From Secundilactobacillus malefermentans DSM 5705 = KCTC 3548 (GTDB taxonomy: Bacteria; Bacillota; Bacilli; Lactobacillales; Lactobacillaceae): a stretch of 62,893 bases of DNA. Each line of letters begins with the position of its first letter. Positions within the stretch are counted from its first letter, which is position 1. Shown in pieces: positions 18,273-28,161 of the stretch. The stretch spans positions 1 to 62,893 of the forward strand of contig NZ_AZGJ01000006.1 in assembly GCF_001436395.1 (NCBI RefSeq). Direction: 5' to 3'. The notes below the pieces were generated by a model. That model did not search any database. It was not told the DNA's origin and saw nothing but the letters and a program-made list of their open reading frames with translations. The position numbers and the translations under genes are program-made.

Positions 18273-20057
18273 ATGAAAAGGACCACTTATGCAGGATTAG
18301 TAGATGAACAGTATCTAGATCAGGATATTGTTCTAAAGGGTTGGGTACAAAAGCGCCGGGATTTAGGTGGCTTAATTTTCATTGATTTGCGAGACCGTGA
18401 AGGAATCGTCCAACTTGTGTTCAGTGAAGAATACGGGAAAGAAGCTTTGAAAACAGCCGATGAATTGCGTAATGAATACGTGATTGAAGTTAAAGGACAC
18501 GTCGTTAACCGTGCTGAAAATGAAGTTAATAACAATATGCGGACTGGTAAGATTGAGGTTCGAGTAACGGAAATTAACCTTCTAAATAAAGCAAAGAACC
18601 CACCATTTTATATTCAGGATAATATCAATGTTTCTGATGAACTACGTCTGAAATACCGTTATTTAGACTTACGTCGTCCAGAAATGCAAAAGAGCCTGCG
18701 GATTCGTAATCGAATTACGCAATCCGTTCACAGCTATTTTGACTCACAAGGCTTTCTTGATATTGAAACGCCAGATTTAACTAAGTCTACGCCAGAAGGC
18801 GCTCGTGACTATTTGGTACCTTCACGAGTTTACCCAGGTCATTTTTATGCATTACCACAATCACCACAACTCTTTAAGCAATTATTAATGGGCTCAGGAT
18901 TTGATCGATATTACCAAATCGCGAGATGTTTCCGTGATGAGGATTTACGTGGCGATCGTCAACCAGAATTTACGCAAATTGATATGGAAACCTCATTTCT
19001 AACAGCTGAAGAAATTCAGGATTTGACTGAAGGTCTAATTGCTAAAGTTATGAAGGATACCCTTGATATTGACGTTAAACTTCCATTCCAACGAATGGAT
19101 TGGGATGAGTCAATGGCTCGCTATGGAACCGACCAGCCTGACGTTCGTTTTGGGATGGAATTGAAGGATCTTTCTTCAATTATGAAGAATGTTGATTTCA
19201 AAGTCTTTTCAAGTGTTGTTGAAAATGGCGGCCAAGTTAAGGCAATTGCGGTTCCTGGTGGAGCTGCAAAATATTCTCGTAAGGATATTGATGGCTATAC
19301 GCAGTACGTTGAACGTTTTGGTGCCAAAGGTCTTGCATGGATGAAGGTTACTGATGAAGGATTCAACGGTCCAATTGCTAAATTCTTCAAGGATGAAGCA
19401 ATCAACAAACAAATTTTGGAAACAACTGGTGCTAAGATTGGTGATTTAATTTTGTTTGCTGCTGACAATCAACGAATTGTGGCAGACACATTAGGTTATC
19501 TACGTGTTGCAATTGCCAAGGAACAAGGGATGATCGACGAATCTCAATTTGCGTTCCTTTGGATCGTTAACTGGCCATTATTCCACTATGATGTGGACTT
19601 AAAACGTTACGTGGCTGCGCATCATCCATTCACAATGCCAAACGAAGAAGATGTTCATTACCTTGATGATGGCGAAGATCCTCATAAGGCATACGCCCAA
19701 AGTTATGACATTATCTTAAATGGACTTGAACTAGGTGGTGGCTCAATTCGTATCCATACCCGTGAACTTCAGGAGAAGATGCTTAAGGCGCTTGGCTTTA
19801 CCAAGGAACGGGCAGAGGCGCAATTTGGATTCCTACTTGAAGCTTTAGACATGGGATTCCCACCTCATGGCGGATTAGCTATCGGACTTGACCGATTTGC
19901 AAGATTATTGGCTCACCGTGAGAATATTAGAGATGTTATCGCATTCCCTAAGAACTCGAAGGCAACTGAACCAATGACCAAGGCGCCATCAACAGTTTCA
20001 GACAAGCAACTTCAAGAACTTGATTTATTTGTCACTAAGCCAGATGATGGTGAATAG
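18273..20057 (+). CDS. aspS: Aspartyl-tRNA synthetase
   Basis: Class IIb synthetase that charges tRNA-Asp. An N-terminal OB-fold anticodon-binding domain (about residues 15-105, [23 protein letters not shown]) precedes the catalytic core. The core shows [20 protein letters not shown] and the motif 3 [13 protein letters not shown]. The bacterial GAD insertion lies between them (about 280-420). ATG 18273 gives 594 residues and starts MKRTTYAG as in relatives; ATG 18270 is also possible and a GTG at 18264 overlaps the Shine-Dalgarno. It is the second gene of the T-box operon, followed by a terminator. Confidence 0.97.
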   Translation: MKRTTYAGLVDEQYLDQDIVLKGWVQKRRDLGGLIFIDLRDREGIVQLVFSEEYGKEALKTADELRNEYVIEVKGHVVNRAENEVNNNMRTGKIEVRVTEINLLNKAKNPPFYIQDNINVSDELRLKYRYLDLRRPEMQKSLRIRNRITQSVHSYFDSQGFLDIETPDLTKSTPEGARDYLVPSRVYPGHFYALPQSPQLFKQLLMGSGFDRYYQIARCFRDEDLRGDRQPEFTQIDMETSFLTAEEIQDLTEGLIAKVMKDTLDIDVKLPFQRMDWDESMARYGTDQPDVRFGMELKDLSSIMKNVDFKVFSSVVENGGQVKAIAVPGGAAKYSRKDIDGYTQYVERFGAKGLAWMKVTDEGFNGPIAKFFKDEAINKQILETTGAKIGDLILFAADNQRIVADTLGYLRVAIAKEQGMIDESQFAFLWIVNWPLFHYDVDLKRYVAAHHPFTMPNEEDVHYLDDGEDPHKAYAQSYDIILNGLELGGGSIRIHTRELQEKMLKALGFTKERAEAQFGFLLEALDMGFPPHGGLAIGLDRFARLLAHRENIRDVIAFPKNSKATEPMTKAPSTVSDKQLQELDLFVTKPDDGE

Positions 20058-20066
20058 GTTCATTCT

Positions 20067-20100
20067 AAAGACCCGAGTATTTCTATCGGGTCTTTTTTTA
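20067..20100 (+). terminator. Terminator after aspS
   Basis: A 10-bp stem AAAGACCCGA / TCGGGTCTTT with a 9-base loop and a run of T. Confidence 0.88.
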
Positions 20101-20150
20101 TGTCTACATAATTTCTATGGTTCATAACGCTGCAAAATGTTATTCTAGTA

Positions 20151-21056
20151 ATGGCAAAGAAAAGTGAGGCAGAAGAAAAAATGGATGACGTTCAAAAACT
20201 AATACGCAGACACCAGTCAATCACCAAAGCATCGACTGCTTTCATTTATGCTATTTTAGTTTCAATTGCGATGAATTTCTTTTGGACGCCAGGGCACATT
20301 TATTCTTCAGGAATTACGGGACTGGCTCAATTACTAACAACAGTTTCATCACAGACAATGCCAGTCACGATTTCAACGGCGCTTGGATTATTAGTCTTAA
20401 ATATTCCATTGTTCTTTGTTGCCTGGAAAAATATTGGCAGAAACTTTACCATTTTTACAATTATTTCGGTCGTGTTAGCTAGTATAATGATAAAGTCATT
20501 GAATCCAATTCACTTAACAACTGATCCCATCATTTGTGCAATCTTTGGGGGAGCTGTGAATGGGTTTGGGACTGGAACGGCGCTTAAAAATGGTATCTCA
20601 ACTGGTGGCTTGGATATCTTAGGGATTGTCATCAGGCGTAAGACCGGGAAATCCATTGGAACGATTAACATTATTTTTAATATGTTTATAGTGGTTGCCG
20701 CTGGATTTGAATATGGTTGGCCATACGCCTTTTATTCGGTTATTGGACTGGTTGTAAATGCCAGGGTCATGGATATGGTGTACACCCGTCAGCAACGGAT
20801 GCAGGTCATGATCATTACCGATCGTCCTAAAACGGTAATTGATTCCGTACAGAATCATATTCGACGAGGAATCACAATCGTTCATGATGCAGAAGGGGCC
20901 TATCACCATGATACAAAAACAATTTTATTTACGGTCATTTCGCGTTATGAAATGTCTGAGTTAGAGGAAGCAATGGAAGAATCGGATCCAAAGGCATTCG
21001 TTAGTATCTCTGATACAGTTAAGATTCTCGGCCACTTTTATGAACCAAAGCTTTGA
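20151..21056 (+). CDS. YitT family membrane protein (DUF161 / DUF2179)
   Basis: A predicted integral membrane protein with about five N-terminal spans (residues 25-195) and a soluble C-terminal DUF2179 domain (about 215-297, beginning RMQVMIITDRPKTVIDSVQ). The loop GTGTALKNGISTGGLDILG is typical of the YitT family. The transport or signalling role of this family is not established. The listed ATG has no clear Shine-Dalgarno; ATG 20181, 11 bases behind GAGG, is an alternative giving 291 residues. It lies alone between the aspS terminator and the teichoic acid promoter. Confidence 0.85.
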   Translation: MAKKSEAEEKMDDVQKLIRRHQSITKASTAFIYAILVSIAMNFFWTPGHIYSSGITGLAQLLTTVSSQTMPVTISTALGLLVLNIPLFFVAWKNIGRNFTIFTIISVVLASIMIKSLNPIHLTTDPIICAIFGGAVNGFGTGTALKNGISTGGLDILGIVIRRKTGKSIGTINIIFNMFIVVAAGFEYGWPYAFYSVIGLVVNARVMDMVYTRQQRMQVMIITDRPKTVIDSVQNHIRRGITIVHDAEGAYHHDTKTILFTVISRYEMSELEEAMEESDPKAFVSISDTVKILGHFYEPKL

Positions 21057-21111
21057 GAATTTTAGATTTAGTTATGTGCCTTTAAAAACGAATGGAACGG
21101 GCGAATTTATG

Positions 21112-21120
21112 TGGTATAAT
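21112..21120 (+). promoter_or_regulatory. Promoter of the teichoic acid cluster
   Basis: An extended -10: TGG followed by a perfect TATAAT (21115-21120). No good -35 is visible. It lies 40 bases ahead of the TagB-like gene. Confidence 0.6.
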
Positions 21121-21161
21121 ACCAAAAGTGTTGAGAAGAATATTAAAAATGGTGGTCTGTT

Positions 21162-22307
21162 GTGAAAGTCATTTATTTATGGTTAATTCGAATTATTTCT
21201 GGATTATTTCAGTTTCGACGTAAGCGAAATATGACTTACTTCGTTAGCTTTGACAATAATCTGGATTTGATAAAGGCAATTGCCAAGAAATTACCAAACA
21301 AAAAGCGGTTAACTGTTTTTTATGACCCTAGTATTGAAGCTGCCGCCACTGATCTGGCTGCAAGAGGGATTCGAACGATTCAATTTCATAACAATTTGTC
21401 GTTCGTTTTCAAATACATTCCACTTGTGATGACGTCTAGAGTATTATTTTGTGATAATTACTATGCTTTTTTGGGTGGTCTTGTTCATCCGAAAAGGTTA
21501 AAAATTGTTCAGCTGTGGCATGCAAATGGTGCAATCAAACGATTCGGGTGGGAAGATTATGCGACTAAAAATCGGTCGAAGGCAGCTAAGAGCCGCTTTC
21601 AATCTGTTTATAACCACTTTGATGATTACGTTGTCGCTTCAAAAGCGATGGGACAGGTTTTTCAAAATAGTTATCACGTTTCGGAAGATAAAGTTAAACT
21701 ACTTGGTTATCCAAGATCTGATCGTTTTTTACATACAACTTGGATTAATCGAGCGAGGAGTCGAGTCTACCGTGTGGCGCCAGAACTGATTGGCCGGCGA
21801 GTGATTTTTTACGCTCCAACGTATCGCGAGGGAATCGACTTTAAGCTTCCTAACGGTGTGATTGATGCATTAAAATCTGATCCGGACGCCATTGTAATTA
21901 TCAAACTTCATCCTGTTCTTAAGAAGCAAGAAGCGAAATTACGGCATTTTAGCAGTTCATCAGTTAGATTTTACGATCAGCTTCCCACGGCAGACATATT
22001 GACGGTTACCGACACGTTAGTCACTGATTATTCGTCGGTTGCTTTTGACTTTTCTTTACTAAAGAACGCAAAAACGCTGATATTCTTCATGTTTGATCTA
22101 GCAGCATATGAGAAAGCACCAGGAATCCAAAGTGATTTGATTAAGTATTTACCAACAGAACCGGTCAAAACTGTTCAAGGCTTAACGAAAGCAATAATAG
22201 AAAATAAAACGACAGATTTTACCGAATTCAACGCAAATTGGAATGGTTATAACGACGGTGAGGCAACTAAGAGAGTTGTTGCCCGATACTGCGCTTTAAT
22301 TAAATAA
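21162..22307 (+). CDS. CDP-glycerol glycerophosphotransferase, TagB-like
   Basis: Probably adds the first glycerol phosphate to the linkage unit of wall teichoic acid at the inner membrane face. The N-terminal amphipathic segment is followed by a GT-B-like catalytic region. Family motifs include LWHANGAIKRFGWED (about residue 118), LGYPRSDRF, FYAPTYREG, IIKLHPVL and VTDYSSVAFDFSL. The WHANGAIKRFG form points to TagB rather than to the polymerase TagF. It has 381 residues and starts with GTG. It heads a three-gene cluster with a TagG permease and a TagF-like enzyme. Confidence 0.87.
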   Translation: MKVIYLWLIRIISGLFQFRRKRNMTYFVSFDNNLDLIKAIAKKLPNKKRLTVFYDPSIEAAATDLAARGIRTIQFHNNLSFVFKYIPLVMTSRVLFCDNYYAFLGGLVHPKRLKIVQLWHANGAIKRFGWEDYATKNRSKAAKSRFQSVYNHFDDYVVASKAMGQVFQNSYHVSEDKVKLLGYPRSDRFLHTTWINRARSRVYRVAPELIGRRVIFYAPTYREGIDFKLPNGVIDALKSDPDAIVIIKLHPVLKKQEAKLRHFSSSSVRFYDQLPTADILTVTDTLVTDYSSVAFDFSLLKNAKTLIFFMFDLAAYEKAPGIQSDLIKYLPTEPVKTVQGLTKAIIENKTTDFTEFNANWNGYNDGEATKRVVARYCALIK

Positions 22308-22345
22308 CAAAAATCTTTATTTTACATTAAGGGAGTGTAAGTGAC

Positions 22346-23155
22346 TTGAAAGAGGTCATTACGTTATTCAAAGAACAAATAAAAAATATCGGAATCATTT
22401 TCCGAATTTCTAAATATGAGGATATGGCTAGCTATCAAAGCCATTACTTAGGACTCGTTTGGGAATACCTTTACCCGTTAATTCAAATTGGGATTTACTG
22501 GGTCGTGTTTGGTGTAGGTCTTAAGCACGGTGCTTCAATGAATGGGGTTTCCTATCTTCCGTGGATGGTCATTGGAATCACGCCATGGTTTTTCATGAAT
22601 CGTTCCGTGCTCGATGCCTCAAAGAGTATTTATCAACGGGTGGGAATGGTTTCCAAAATGAAATTCCCAGTTTCGATACTACCAACAATCAAAATTGTGG
22701 GTAATTTGAGCTCATTTTGGACGATGCTTGTTTTTTCAATTATCATTGGGCTGTTGAATCACGTTACCCCAACTATTTACTGGTTCCAGTGGATCTATTA
22801 CTTTTTCTGCATGATTATGCTGTTACTGGCATTAGGAATTTTTAGTTCAGCAGTTTCAATTTTGATTCGTGATTTCCATATTTTGCTTCAATCATTAATG
22901 AGAATGCTTTTTTATCTATCTGGCGTTTTGTTCAACTTTGAAACGGATGCTTTCCCAGCAATCTTTGCGAGAATTTTACAAATAAATCCATTTTTCTACG
23001 TGGTATCCGGTTTTAGACAATCAATGGTCGGTAACGTGTGGTTCTGGCAAAGACCAACATTGACAATTGTGTTCTGGATGATTGTTTTATTCTTCCTCTT
23101 AGTTGGATCTCACTTACACTACAAGTTCAGATCAAGATTCGTAGATCTCATTTAG
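22346..23155 (+). CDS. tagG: Teichoic acid ABC transporter permease, TagG-like
   Basis: Membrane part of the exporter that moves wall teichoic acid across the membrane. It has 269 residues with six predicted membrane spans and belongs to the ABC-2 family. MASYQSHYLGLVWEYLYPL near residue 27 and FWFMNRSVLDASKSIYQR-like segments are typical of TagG/Wzm exporters. TTG start behind GGGAG. The ATPase partner TagH, which normally follows tagG, is not in this window. It lies between two glycerophosphotransferase genes, supporting the teichoic acid role. Confidence 0.9.
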   Translation: MKEVITLFKEQIKNIGIIFRISKYEDMASYQSHYLGLVWEYLYPLIQIGIYWVVFGVGLKHGASMNGVSYLPWMVIGITPWFFMNRSVLDASKSIYQRVGMVSKMKFPVSILPTIKIVGNLSSFWTMLVFSIIIGLLNHVTPTIYWFQWIYYFFCMIMLLLALGIFSSAVSILIRDFHILLQSLMRMLFYLSGVLFNFETDAFPAIFARILQINPFFYVVSGFRQSMVGNVWFWQRPTLTIVFWMIVLFFLLVGSHLHYKFRSRFVDLI

Positions 23156-23179
23156 CATTGTTATGTTGGAGGCCAAATG

Positions 23180-24394
23180 ATGTTCATTCAAAAATTAGTC
23201 AAAACAATTAAAATAATTATCAGAGGTGGACTCATCGTAATCAACGATGGGTTTATTTGTTTACCAGTTAAAAAAAGGCAAGTGATTTTTGAAAGCTTCA
23301 ATGGCAAGGAGATTAATGATAATCCTGCGGCAATTTATCGTGAATTAGTCAAGCACCAGCAATTTTCAAAGAAGAACTTGTACTTTGGTATTAAGGCGAG
23401 AGAATTTAATCGAGTGCAAGCTGAGCATCCCGATGTTCAATTAGTGAAACGCTTTTCCCTAAAATGGATTTGGATTACTGCTCGTTCAGAGTTCTGGGTG
23501 TTTAATTCTCGAATGCCAATTTGGTGGAAGAAAAATAAACGAACAACTTATATTCAGACCTGGCATGGTACACCGCTCAAAAAGCTTGGAGTCGACATTG
23601 AAGACGTCAATATTCCCGGAACAACGACAGAAAAGTATAAGCGTAATTTCTTGCAGGAAACGAGTCGGTGGGACTACTTAATTGCTCCTAATGATTACTC
23701 AAGGCAAATCTTTAAACGGGCGTTTGGGTTTAACAACCAATTTATGACCGTTGGGTATCCAAGAAACGATCGATTGTATCATGCAAGTGAACAAGATATA
23801 CAAGTAATTAAGAACAAACTAGTTGGTCAAACTAATAAAAGGGTCATCACCTATGCGCCAACCTGGCGAGATGATGACTTTATCAAAACGGGTCAATATC
23901 ACTTTGAATTACCATTTGATTTAGCAAAATTCTTCGAGAGAGTTGGTAATGATTTTATTCTCGTCATTCGACCCCATTATTTGGTGAAAGATTTAATCGA
24001 TATAACTGGATTTGAGAATCGCGTAAAAATTCTGGCGGATGAGGATATCAGTGATATTTATCTCATTTCTGACTTATTAATAACGGATTACTCTTCAGTG
24101 ATGTTTGATTTTGCAAACCTGAAACGACCCATGTTATTTTATGCATACGACTTAAAACATTATCGTGATCAATTAAGGGGATTCTATTTTGATTATGTCG
24201 CAGAGGCGCCCGGTCCCTTGGCCACGAATGTGCAGACATTCTACGAGGAACTAGATAATTTTCGCAAAAACCGCGGCTTTCCGGAATATCAGGAGAAACT
24301 AAATGCTTTTAATGAAAAGTTTTGTGGTTTTGAAGATGGTCATGCTGCTGAAAACGTCGTTAAGAATATGATGGAGGAAATTAAAAATGAGTAA
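23180..24394 (+). CDS. CDP-glycerol glycerophosphotransferase, TagF/TarF-like
   Basis: Transfers glycerol phosphate from CDP-glycerol to the teichoic acid chain or primer. It has 404 residues, about the size of a catalytic unit without the long N-terminal part of full TagF polymerases. Motifs are [12 protein letters not shown] (His and Gly catalytic region, about residue 130), [28 protein letters not shown] and [14 protein letters not shown]. Whether it is a TarF-like primer extender or the polymerase cannot be told. I prefer ATG 23180, seven bases behind GGAGG, over ATG 23177. It overlaps nfo by eight bases. Confidence 0.87.
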   Translation: MFIQKLVKTIKIIIRGGLIVINDGFICLPVKKRQVIFESFNGKEINDNPAAIYRELVKHQQFSKKNLYFGIKAREFNRVQAEHPDVQLVKRFSLKWIWITARSEFWVFNSRMPIWWKKNKRTTYIQTWHGTPLKKLGVDIEDVNIPGTTTEKYKRNFLQETSRWDYLIAPNDYSRQIFKRAFGFNNQFMTVGYPRNDRLYHASEQDIQVIKNKLVGQTNKRVITYAPTWRDDDFIKTGQYHFELPFDLAKFFERVGNDFILVIRPHYLVKDLIDITGFENRVKILADEDISDIYLISDLLITDYSSVMFDFANLKRPMLFYAYDLKHYRDQLRGFYFDYVAEAPGPLATNVQTFYEELDNFRKNRGFPEYQEKLNAFNEKFCGFEDGHAAENVVKNMMEEIKNE

Positions 24395-25298
24395 ATTACT
24401 TTTAGGATCACACGTTAGTATGAAAGCACCCAAAATGTTTTTGAGTTCAGTCGAAGAAGCATTAAGTTATGGAGAAAATACGTTCATGATTTATACCGGC
24501 GCACCGCAAAATACTAGACGTAAACCAATTGAAGAGTTGAATATAGCAGCAGGTAAAGAATTAGCAGAAAAAAATAGTATTTCACCACTCGTTATCCACG
24601 CGCCATACGTCGTTAACTTGGGAAATACTATTAAACCTGAAAATTATAAATTTGCGGTTACATTCTTAAAGGAAGAAATTGCCCGTGCCGATGCTCTAGG
24701 TGCCACACAAATTGTGTTGCACCCAGGCGCACACGTTGGAGCAGGTGCTGAAGCAGCTATCGCACAAATCGCAAAAGGGCTGAATGAAGTGATTCAACCT
24801 ACTCAAAAAGTCCAAATTGCGCTCGAAACAATGTCTGGCAAGGGTACTGAAGTTGGCATTACCTTTGAACAATTAGGGTCGATTATTGACCAGGTCGAGG
24901 ATAATGATAAGCTATCTGTTTGTTTTGACACTTGTCACACTAGTGATGCTGGTTACGATATTAAAAATGACTTCGATGGTGTTTTAGACGAGTTTGATGA
25001 CGTCATTGGACTTGATCGACTTAAAGTGGTCCATTTAAATGATTCCAAAAATGAACGAGGTAGCCATAAAGACCGTCATGAAGTCATTGGATTAGGAACA
25101 TTAGGGTTTGATGTATTAAATGCTGTTGCGCATTCTCCAAGGCTTGCTGATGTCCCTAAAATCATGGAGACACCAACTGTAGGCCCGGACAAAAAGCATC
25201 AACTGTCACCACACGCATATGAAGTCAGCATGCTTAAAGCTGAAAAGTTCAATGACAACCTAATGTCAGATATTTTAAATCAAGCGCCCATTAATTAG
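24387..25298 (+). CDS. nfo: Endonuclease IV (AP endonuclease Nfo)
   Basis: Zinc-dependent enzyme that cuts DNA at abasic sites in base-excision repair. The TIM-barrel family motifs are present: [40 protein letters not shown] and [19 protein letters not shown], supplying His, Glu and Asp metal ligands. It has 303 residues. The ATG lies inside the end of the preceding teichoic acid gene, so it is translated from the same mRNA although the functions are unrelated. It ends one base short of the convergent gene at 25300; no clear terminator is seen between them. Confidence 0.96.
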   Translation: MSKLLLGSHVSMKAPKMFLSSVEEALSYGENTFMIYTGAPQNTRRKPIEELNIAAGKELAEKNSISPLVIHAPYVVNLGNTIKPENYKFAVTFLKEEIARADALGATQIVLHPGAHVGAGAEAAIAQIAKGLNEVIQPTQKVQIALETMSGKGTEVGITFEQLGSIIDQVEDNDKLSVCFDTCHTSDAGYDIKNDFDGVLDEFDDVIGLDRLKVVHLNDSKNERGSHKDRHEVIGLGTLGFDVLNAVAHSPRLADVPKIMETPTVGPDKKHQLSPHAYEVSMLKAEKFNDNLMSDILNQAPIN

Positions 25299-25299
25299 T

Positions 25300-26115
25300 T
25301 TATAAATTTGACGTATCAATATCCAAGCTTTCCATTACTACTGAGGCCGTTTCTTCAATCGATTTATTTGATACGTTAATGATTAAACAGCCAAGCTTTT
25401 TATAAAGTTTGTGCGCATATTCCAATTCCTGTTTGATTTGGGTTGTATCAGAGTAGGCACTTTCTTTTGGAAGACCGTATGAAATCATTCGTTCCTGCCG
25501 AATTTTTCGTAGTGCACCAGGATTATTTGTTAAGCCAATAATTTTTTTAGGATCAACCTGCCAAAGTTCTTCTGGCAATTGTGTTTTCGGTCCTAGTGGG
25601 AGATTGGCTACTTTTAACCCACGGTTTGCAAGGAAGAGGGAAAGGGGCGTCTTAGACGTTCTAGAAACGCCCAGCAATACGATATCTGCCTTTTCTAAGC
25701 CGGAGGGATCTTTTCCATCATCGTAAGTCACGGCAAATTCCATTGCGGCGATTCTATCGAAGTAGGTTTCCGTCAAATTATGGTTAAGGCTTGGAACCTC
25801 AACGGGGGTTTCGTTAGTTCGCTTTGCCACAGAATCAAGTGCTGGTTGAATACAGTCAAAATGGCCCATTTGATTTTGGTCGGCAAAGTCATCTACAATG
25901 TTGCTAAGTTTCTTTGTCACTAGGGTGTGAAAGATAATTGCTTCATTTTTTTTGGCAAGATTGAGAATGCCTTGTAAAATTGATTCAGTTTGGATAAATG
26001 GAAATCGTTGGAACTTAGGATGAACGTTTGGAAATTGCGCCATTGCGGTTTGTGCGATGGTAAGTGCGGTTTCACCAGATGAGTCGGAAACGATAAAAAC
26101 ATCTAAGTCTTTCAT
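25300..26115 (-). CDS. Pyruvate, phosphate dikinase regulatory protein family (DUF299)
   Basis: Family members are paired kinase/pyrophosphorylases that switch pyruvate phosphate dikinase or PEP synthase off and on by threonine phosphorylation. It has 271 residues, typical. The family motifs VSDSSGETA at the N-terminus and LLGVSRTSKTPLSLFLA (P-loop-like, about residue 148) are present. The ATG is preceded by a GGGGGTC-like site on the minus strand. No dikinase gene is in this window, so its target here is unknown. An extended -10 (TGT-TAAAAT, 26156-26148) is its likely promoter, diverging from rpsU. Confidence 0.9.
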   Translation of the reverse strand: MKDLDVFIVSDSSGETALTIAQTAMAQFPNVHPKFQRFPFIQTESILQGILNLAKKNEAIIFHTLVTKKLSNIVDDFADQNQMGHFDCIQPALDSVAKRTNETPVEVPSLNHNLTETYFDRIAAMEFAVTYDDGKDPSGLEKADIVLLGVSRTSKTPLSLFLANRGLKVANLPLGPKTQLPEELWQVDPKKIIGLTNNPGALRKIRQERMISYGLPKESAYSDTTQIKQELEYAHKLYKKLGCLIINVSNKSIEETASVVMESLDIDTSNL

Positions 26116-26210
26116 TAAGAGACCCCCATATAATTTTTGTTAATTTCATTTTAACACGAGTCGTCTTTAAAAAAGTTTCAAAAAAAACGACTATTAATTC
26201 ACTTAATTCG

Positions 26211-26239
26211 TTGACGTGCATAAATACATTATGTATAAT
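26211..26239 (+). promoter_or_regulatory. rpsU promoter
   Basis: TTGACG (26211-26216), a 17-base spacer and a perfect TATAAT (26234-26239), one of the strongest promoters in the window. Confidence 0.85.
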
Positions 26240-26315
26240 TGATAAGAACTGTTAAGTATTGATTAATTATAAATGCCTGCAGTTACTACTTGAGCTCGGA
26301 GGGAGGGATTTTCAT

Positions 26316-26501
26316 ATGTCAAAGACAGTTGTTCGTAAAAATGAGTCTCTTGATGACGCTCTTCGACGCTTCAAACGTACAGTTTCTAAAAGCGGCACAT
26401 TACAGGAATATCGTAAACGTGAATTTTACGAGAAGCCTAGTGTTAAGAAGAAATTAAAATCAGAAGCAGCAAGAAAACGTAAGAACAAGAAACGCTTCTA
26501 A
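26316..26501 (+). CDS. rpsU: 30S ribosomal protein S21
   Basis: Small basic ribosomal protein bound near the platform of the 30S subunit, linked to mRNA binding during initiation. It has 61 residues and starts [20 protein letters not shown], with a Lys/Arg-rich C-terminus ([14 protein letters not shown]). ATG 26316 follows a strong GGGAGGGA. A longer reading frame begins at 26259 but has no support. In many bacteria rpsU heads the rpsU-dnaG-rpoD operon; here dnaG-rpoD are 8 kb away and rpsU has its own promoter and terminator. Confidence 0.96.
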   Translation: MSKTVVRKNESLDDALRRFKRTVSKSGTLQEYRKREFYEKPSVKKKLKSEAARKRKNKKRF

Positions 26502-26507
26502 GAACTA

Positions 26508-26536
26508 AGCTCCTGGCTTCCAGGGGCTTTTTTTTG
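26508..26536 (+). terminator. Terminator after rpsU
   Basis: A 9-bp stem AGCTCCTGG / CCAGGGGCT with a 3-base loop followed by a run of T. Confidence 0.88.
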
Positions 26537-26561
26537 AATAAAAATTAGGAGGATTCTAACT

Positions 26562-27005
26562 ATGGGATTACAGGATCAGTTAACGGCAGATTTGAAAGTG
26601 GCTATGAAGGCCAGGGACAAGATGTCATTAAACGTCATTCGTTCTATTAAAACAGCACTTACGAACGACCGCGTTAAATTAGAACATGATTTAACTGAGG
26701 AGGAAGAGACCGCTGTTGTTTCTCGTGAAATGAAACAACGAAAGGAATCCTTAGTGGAGTTTGAAAATGCTGGTCGTGATGACTTAAGCGAACCACTCAA
26801 AGAAGAAATTAAGATCGTGGCAAAATATGCGCCAGAGCAAATGAGTCAGGATGAAGTTGAAAAAATTGTTAAACAAGCCATTTCTGATACTGGTGCATCC
26901 AGCATGGGTGATTTCGGTAAGGTTATGGGTAAGGTAATGGGACAAGTTAAAGGAAAAGCTGATGGCAACGTCGTCAACCAGACTGTAAAATCATTACTAA
27001 AGTAA
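26562..27005 (+). CDS. yqeY: GatB/YqeY domain-containing protein
   Basis: A 147-residue stand-alone YqeY protein, related to the C-terminal tRNA-binding domain of the amidotransferase subunit GatB. Its cellular role is not firmly known. The family signatures are MGLQDQLTADLKVAMKARDK at the start and MGDFGKVMGKVMGQVKGKADG near the end. ATG follows AGGAGG. It sits between the rpsU terminator and phoH, the common rpsU-yqeY-phoH order in Firmicutes. A hairpin with a T-run follows. Confidence 0.93.
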   Translation: MGLQDQLTADLKVAMKARDKMSLNVIRSIKTALTNDRVKLEHDLTEEEETAVVSREMKQRKESLVEFENAGRDDLSEPLKEEIKIVAKYAPEQMSQDEVEKIVKQAISDTGASSMGDFGKVMGKVMGQVKGKADGNVVNQTVKSLLK

Positions 27006-27011
27006 AGTGAA

Positions 27012-27056
27012 GGGCTAGTACAAAACAATTGTTTTGTATCGGCTTTTTATTTTTCT
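27012..27056 (+). terminator. Terminator after yqeY
   Basis: A hairpin pairing GCTAGTACAAAAC with GTTTTGTATCGGC (one mismatch) around AATT, followed by TTTTTATTTTT. Confidence 0.75.
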
Positions 27057-27078
27057 CAAAACTTATTAACCGATTTAA

Positions 27079-27107
27079 TTGCACCAAGTGGGTTAGTTAG
27101 ATACAAT
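27079..27107 (+). promoter_or_regulatory. Possible phoH operon promoter
   Basis: TTGCAC (27079-27084), a 17-base spacer and TACAAT (27102-27107). The -10 is good and the -35 weak. Confidence 0.45.
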
Positions 27108-27175
27108 TAACAATGTAAGTAAAATGGCTTCTTCTATGTTTTTAACTAATCTGAATTTAAAGGAGTTCCATATTT

Positions 27176-28159
27176 TTGACAGAGAATATTGATGTGGAAA
27201 AAGAATATATTTTAGAAAAACCAGAACAAAGCGTTGCCTTATTAGGTACTGAAGATATGTTTGTGACTTTACTTGAAGAGGGCATGAATGTTGAAATTAA
27301 GCCGTTTGGCGCTTCGATTAAAGTCTCAGGAGCGGAAAATGATGTTAATTCCGTCATGACAATCTTCAAGAATCTCACTGATTTAATTGGTCAAGGAATT
27401 CGGTTGAATAGCACCGATATCATTAGTGCAATGAAGATGGCAGAGCGAGGGACCTTAGAGTATTTCAAGGATCTATACACTGAGACCTTAATTAAGGATA
27501 ACAAGGGGCGCCCAGTACGGGTTAAAAATTACGGTCAGCGTCAATATGTGCACGCCGTGAAGGATAACGACATTACCTTTGGAATTGGGCCTGCTGGTAC
27601 TGGTAAGACCTATTTAGCAGTCGTAATGGCAATTGCATCCCTCAAGCGTGGAGATGTTGATAAGATTATCCTAACGCGTCCAGCAGTCGAGGCTGGAGAA
27701 AGCTTAGGCTTCCTTCCAGGAGATTTAAAGGACAAGGTTGATCCGTACCTGCGACCTGTTTACGATGCTTTGTACGCAATTCTTGGAGCAGAGCACACGA
27801 ATCGGCTAATGGAACGGGGCGTTATCGAAATCGCACCTTTGGCTTATATGCGAGGTCGAACGTTGGAAACTGCATTCGTGATTTTGGATGAAGCACAGAA
27901 TACAACGAATTCTCAAATGAAAATGTTTCTCACTAGACTTGGGTTCGGCTCGAAAATGATTGTCAACGGAGATATTACCCAAATCGATTTACCAAGCAAC
28001 TCAATGAGCGGTCTAGTGCAGGCAAAGCGAATCTTAAATGGGGTAAAGCACATTGAATTTGTCCAATTTAATTCTGAGGATGTTGTGCGTCATCCCGTTG
28101 TTGCAAGCATTATTAACGCGTATGAAGCAGTTGAATCTAACGGAAGTAGGTCCAAATAA
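27176..28159 (+). CDS. phoH: PhoH family ATPase
   Basis: Cytoplasmic P-loop ATPase of the PhoH/PhoL family, linked to RNA metabolism; family members often pair with YbeY. The Walker A motif GPAGTGKTYLAV lies near residue 140. FVILDEAQNTT (Walker B) and GFGSKMIVNGDITQIDLP follow. The N-terminal third is a KH-like region. It has 327 residues. TTG start about 10 bases behind AAGGAG. It is followed two bases later by ybeY, and heads the phoH-ybeY-dgkA-era-recO operon. Confidence 0.94.
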   Translation: MTENIDVEKEYILEKPEQSVALLGTEDMFVTLLEEGMNVEIKPFGASIKVSGAENDVNSVMTIFKNLTDLIGQGIRLNSTDIISAMKMAERGTLEYFKDLYTETLIKDNKGRPVRVKNYGQRQYVHAVKDNDITFGIGPAGTGKTYLAVVMAIASLKRGDVDKIILTRPAVEAGESLGFLPGDLKDKVDPYLRPVYDALYAILGAEHTNRLMERGVIEIAPLAYMRGRTLETAFVILDEAQNTTNSQMKMFLTRLGFGSKMIVNGDITQIDLPSNSMSGLVQAKRILNGVKHIEFVQFNSEDVVRHPVVASIINAYEAVESNGSRSK

Positions 28160-28161
28160 AA

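Noticed and set aside
26508-26536. Small RNA gene between rpsU and yqeY
   Set aside because: The strong hairpin with T-run is fully explained as the rpsU terminator; no separate promoter is seen.
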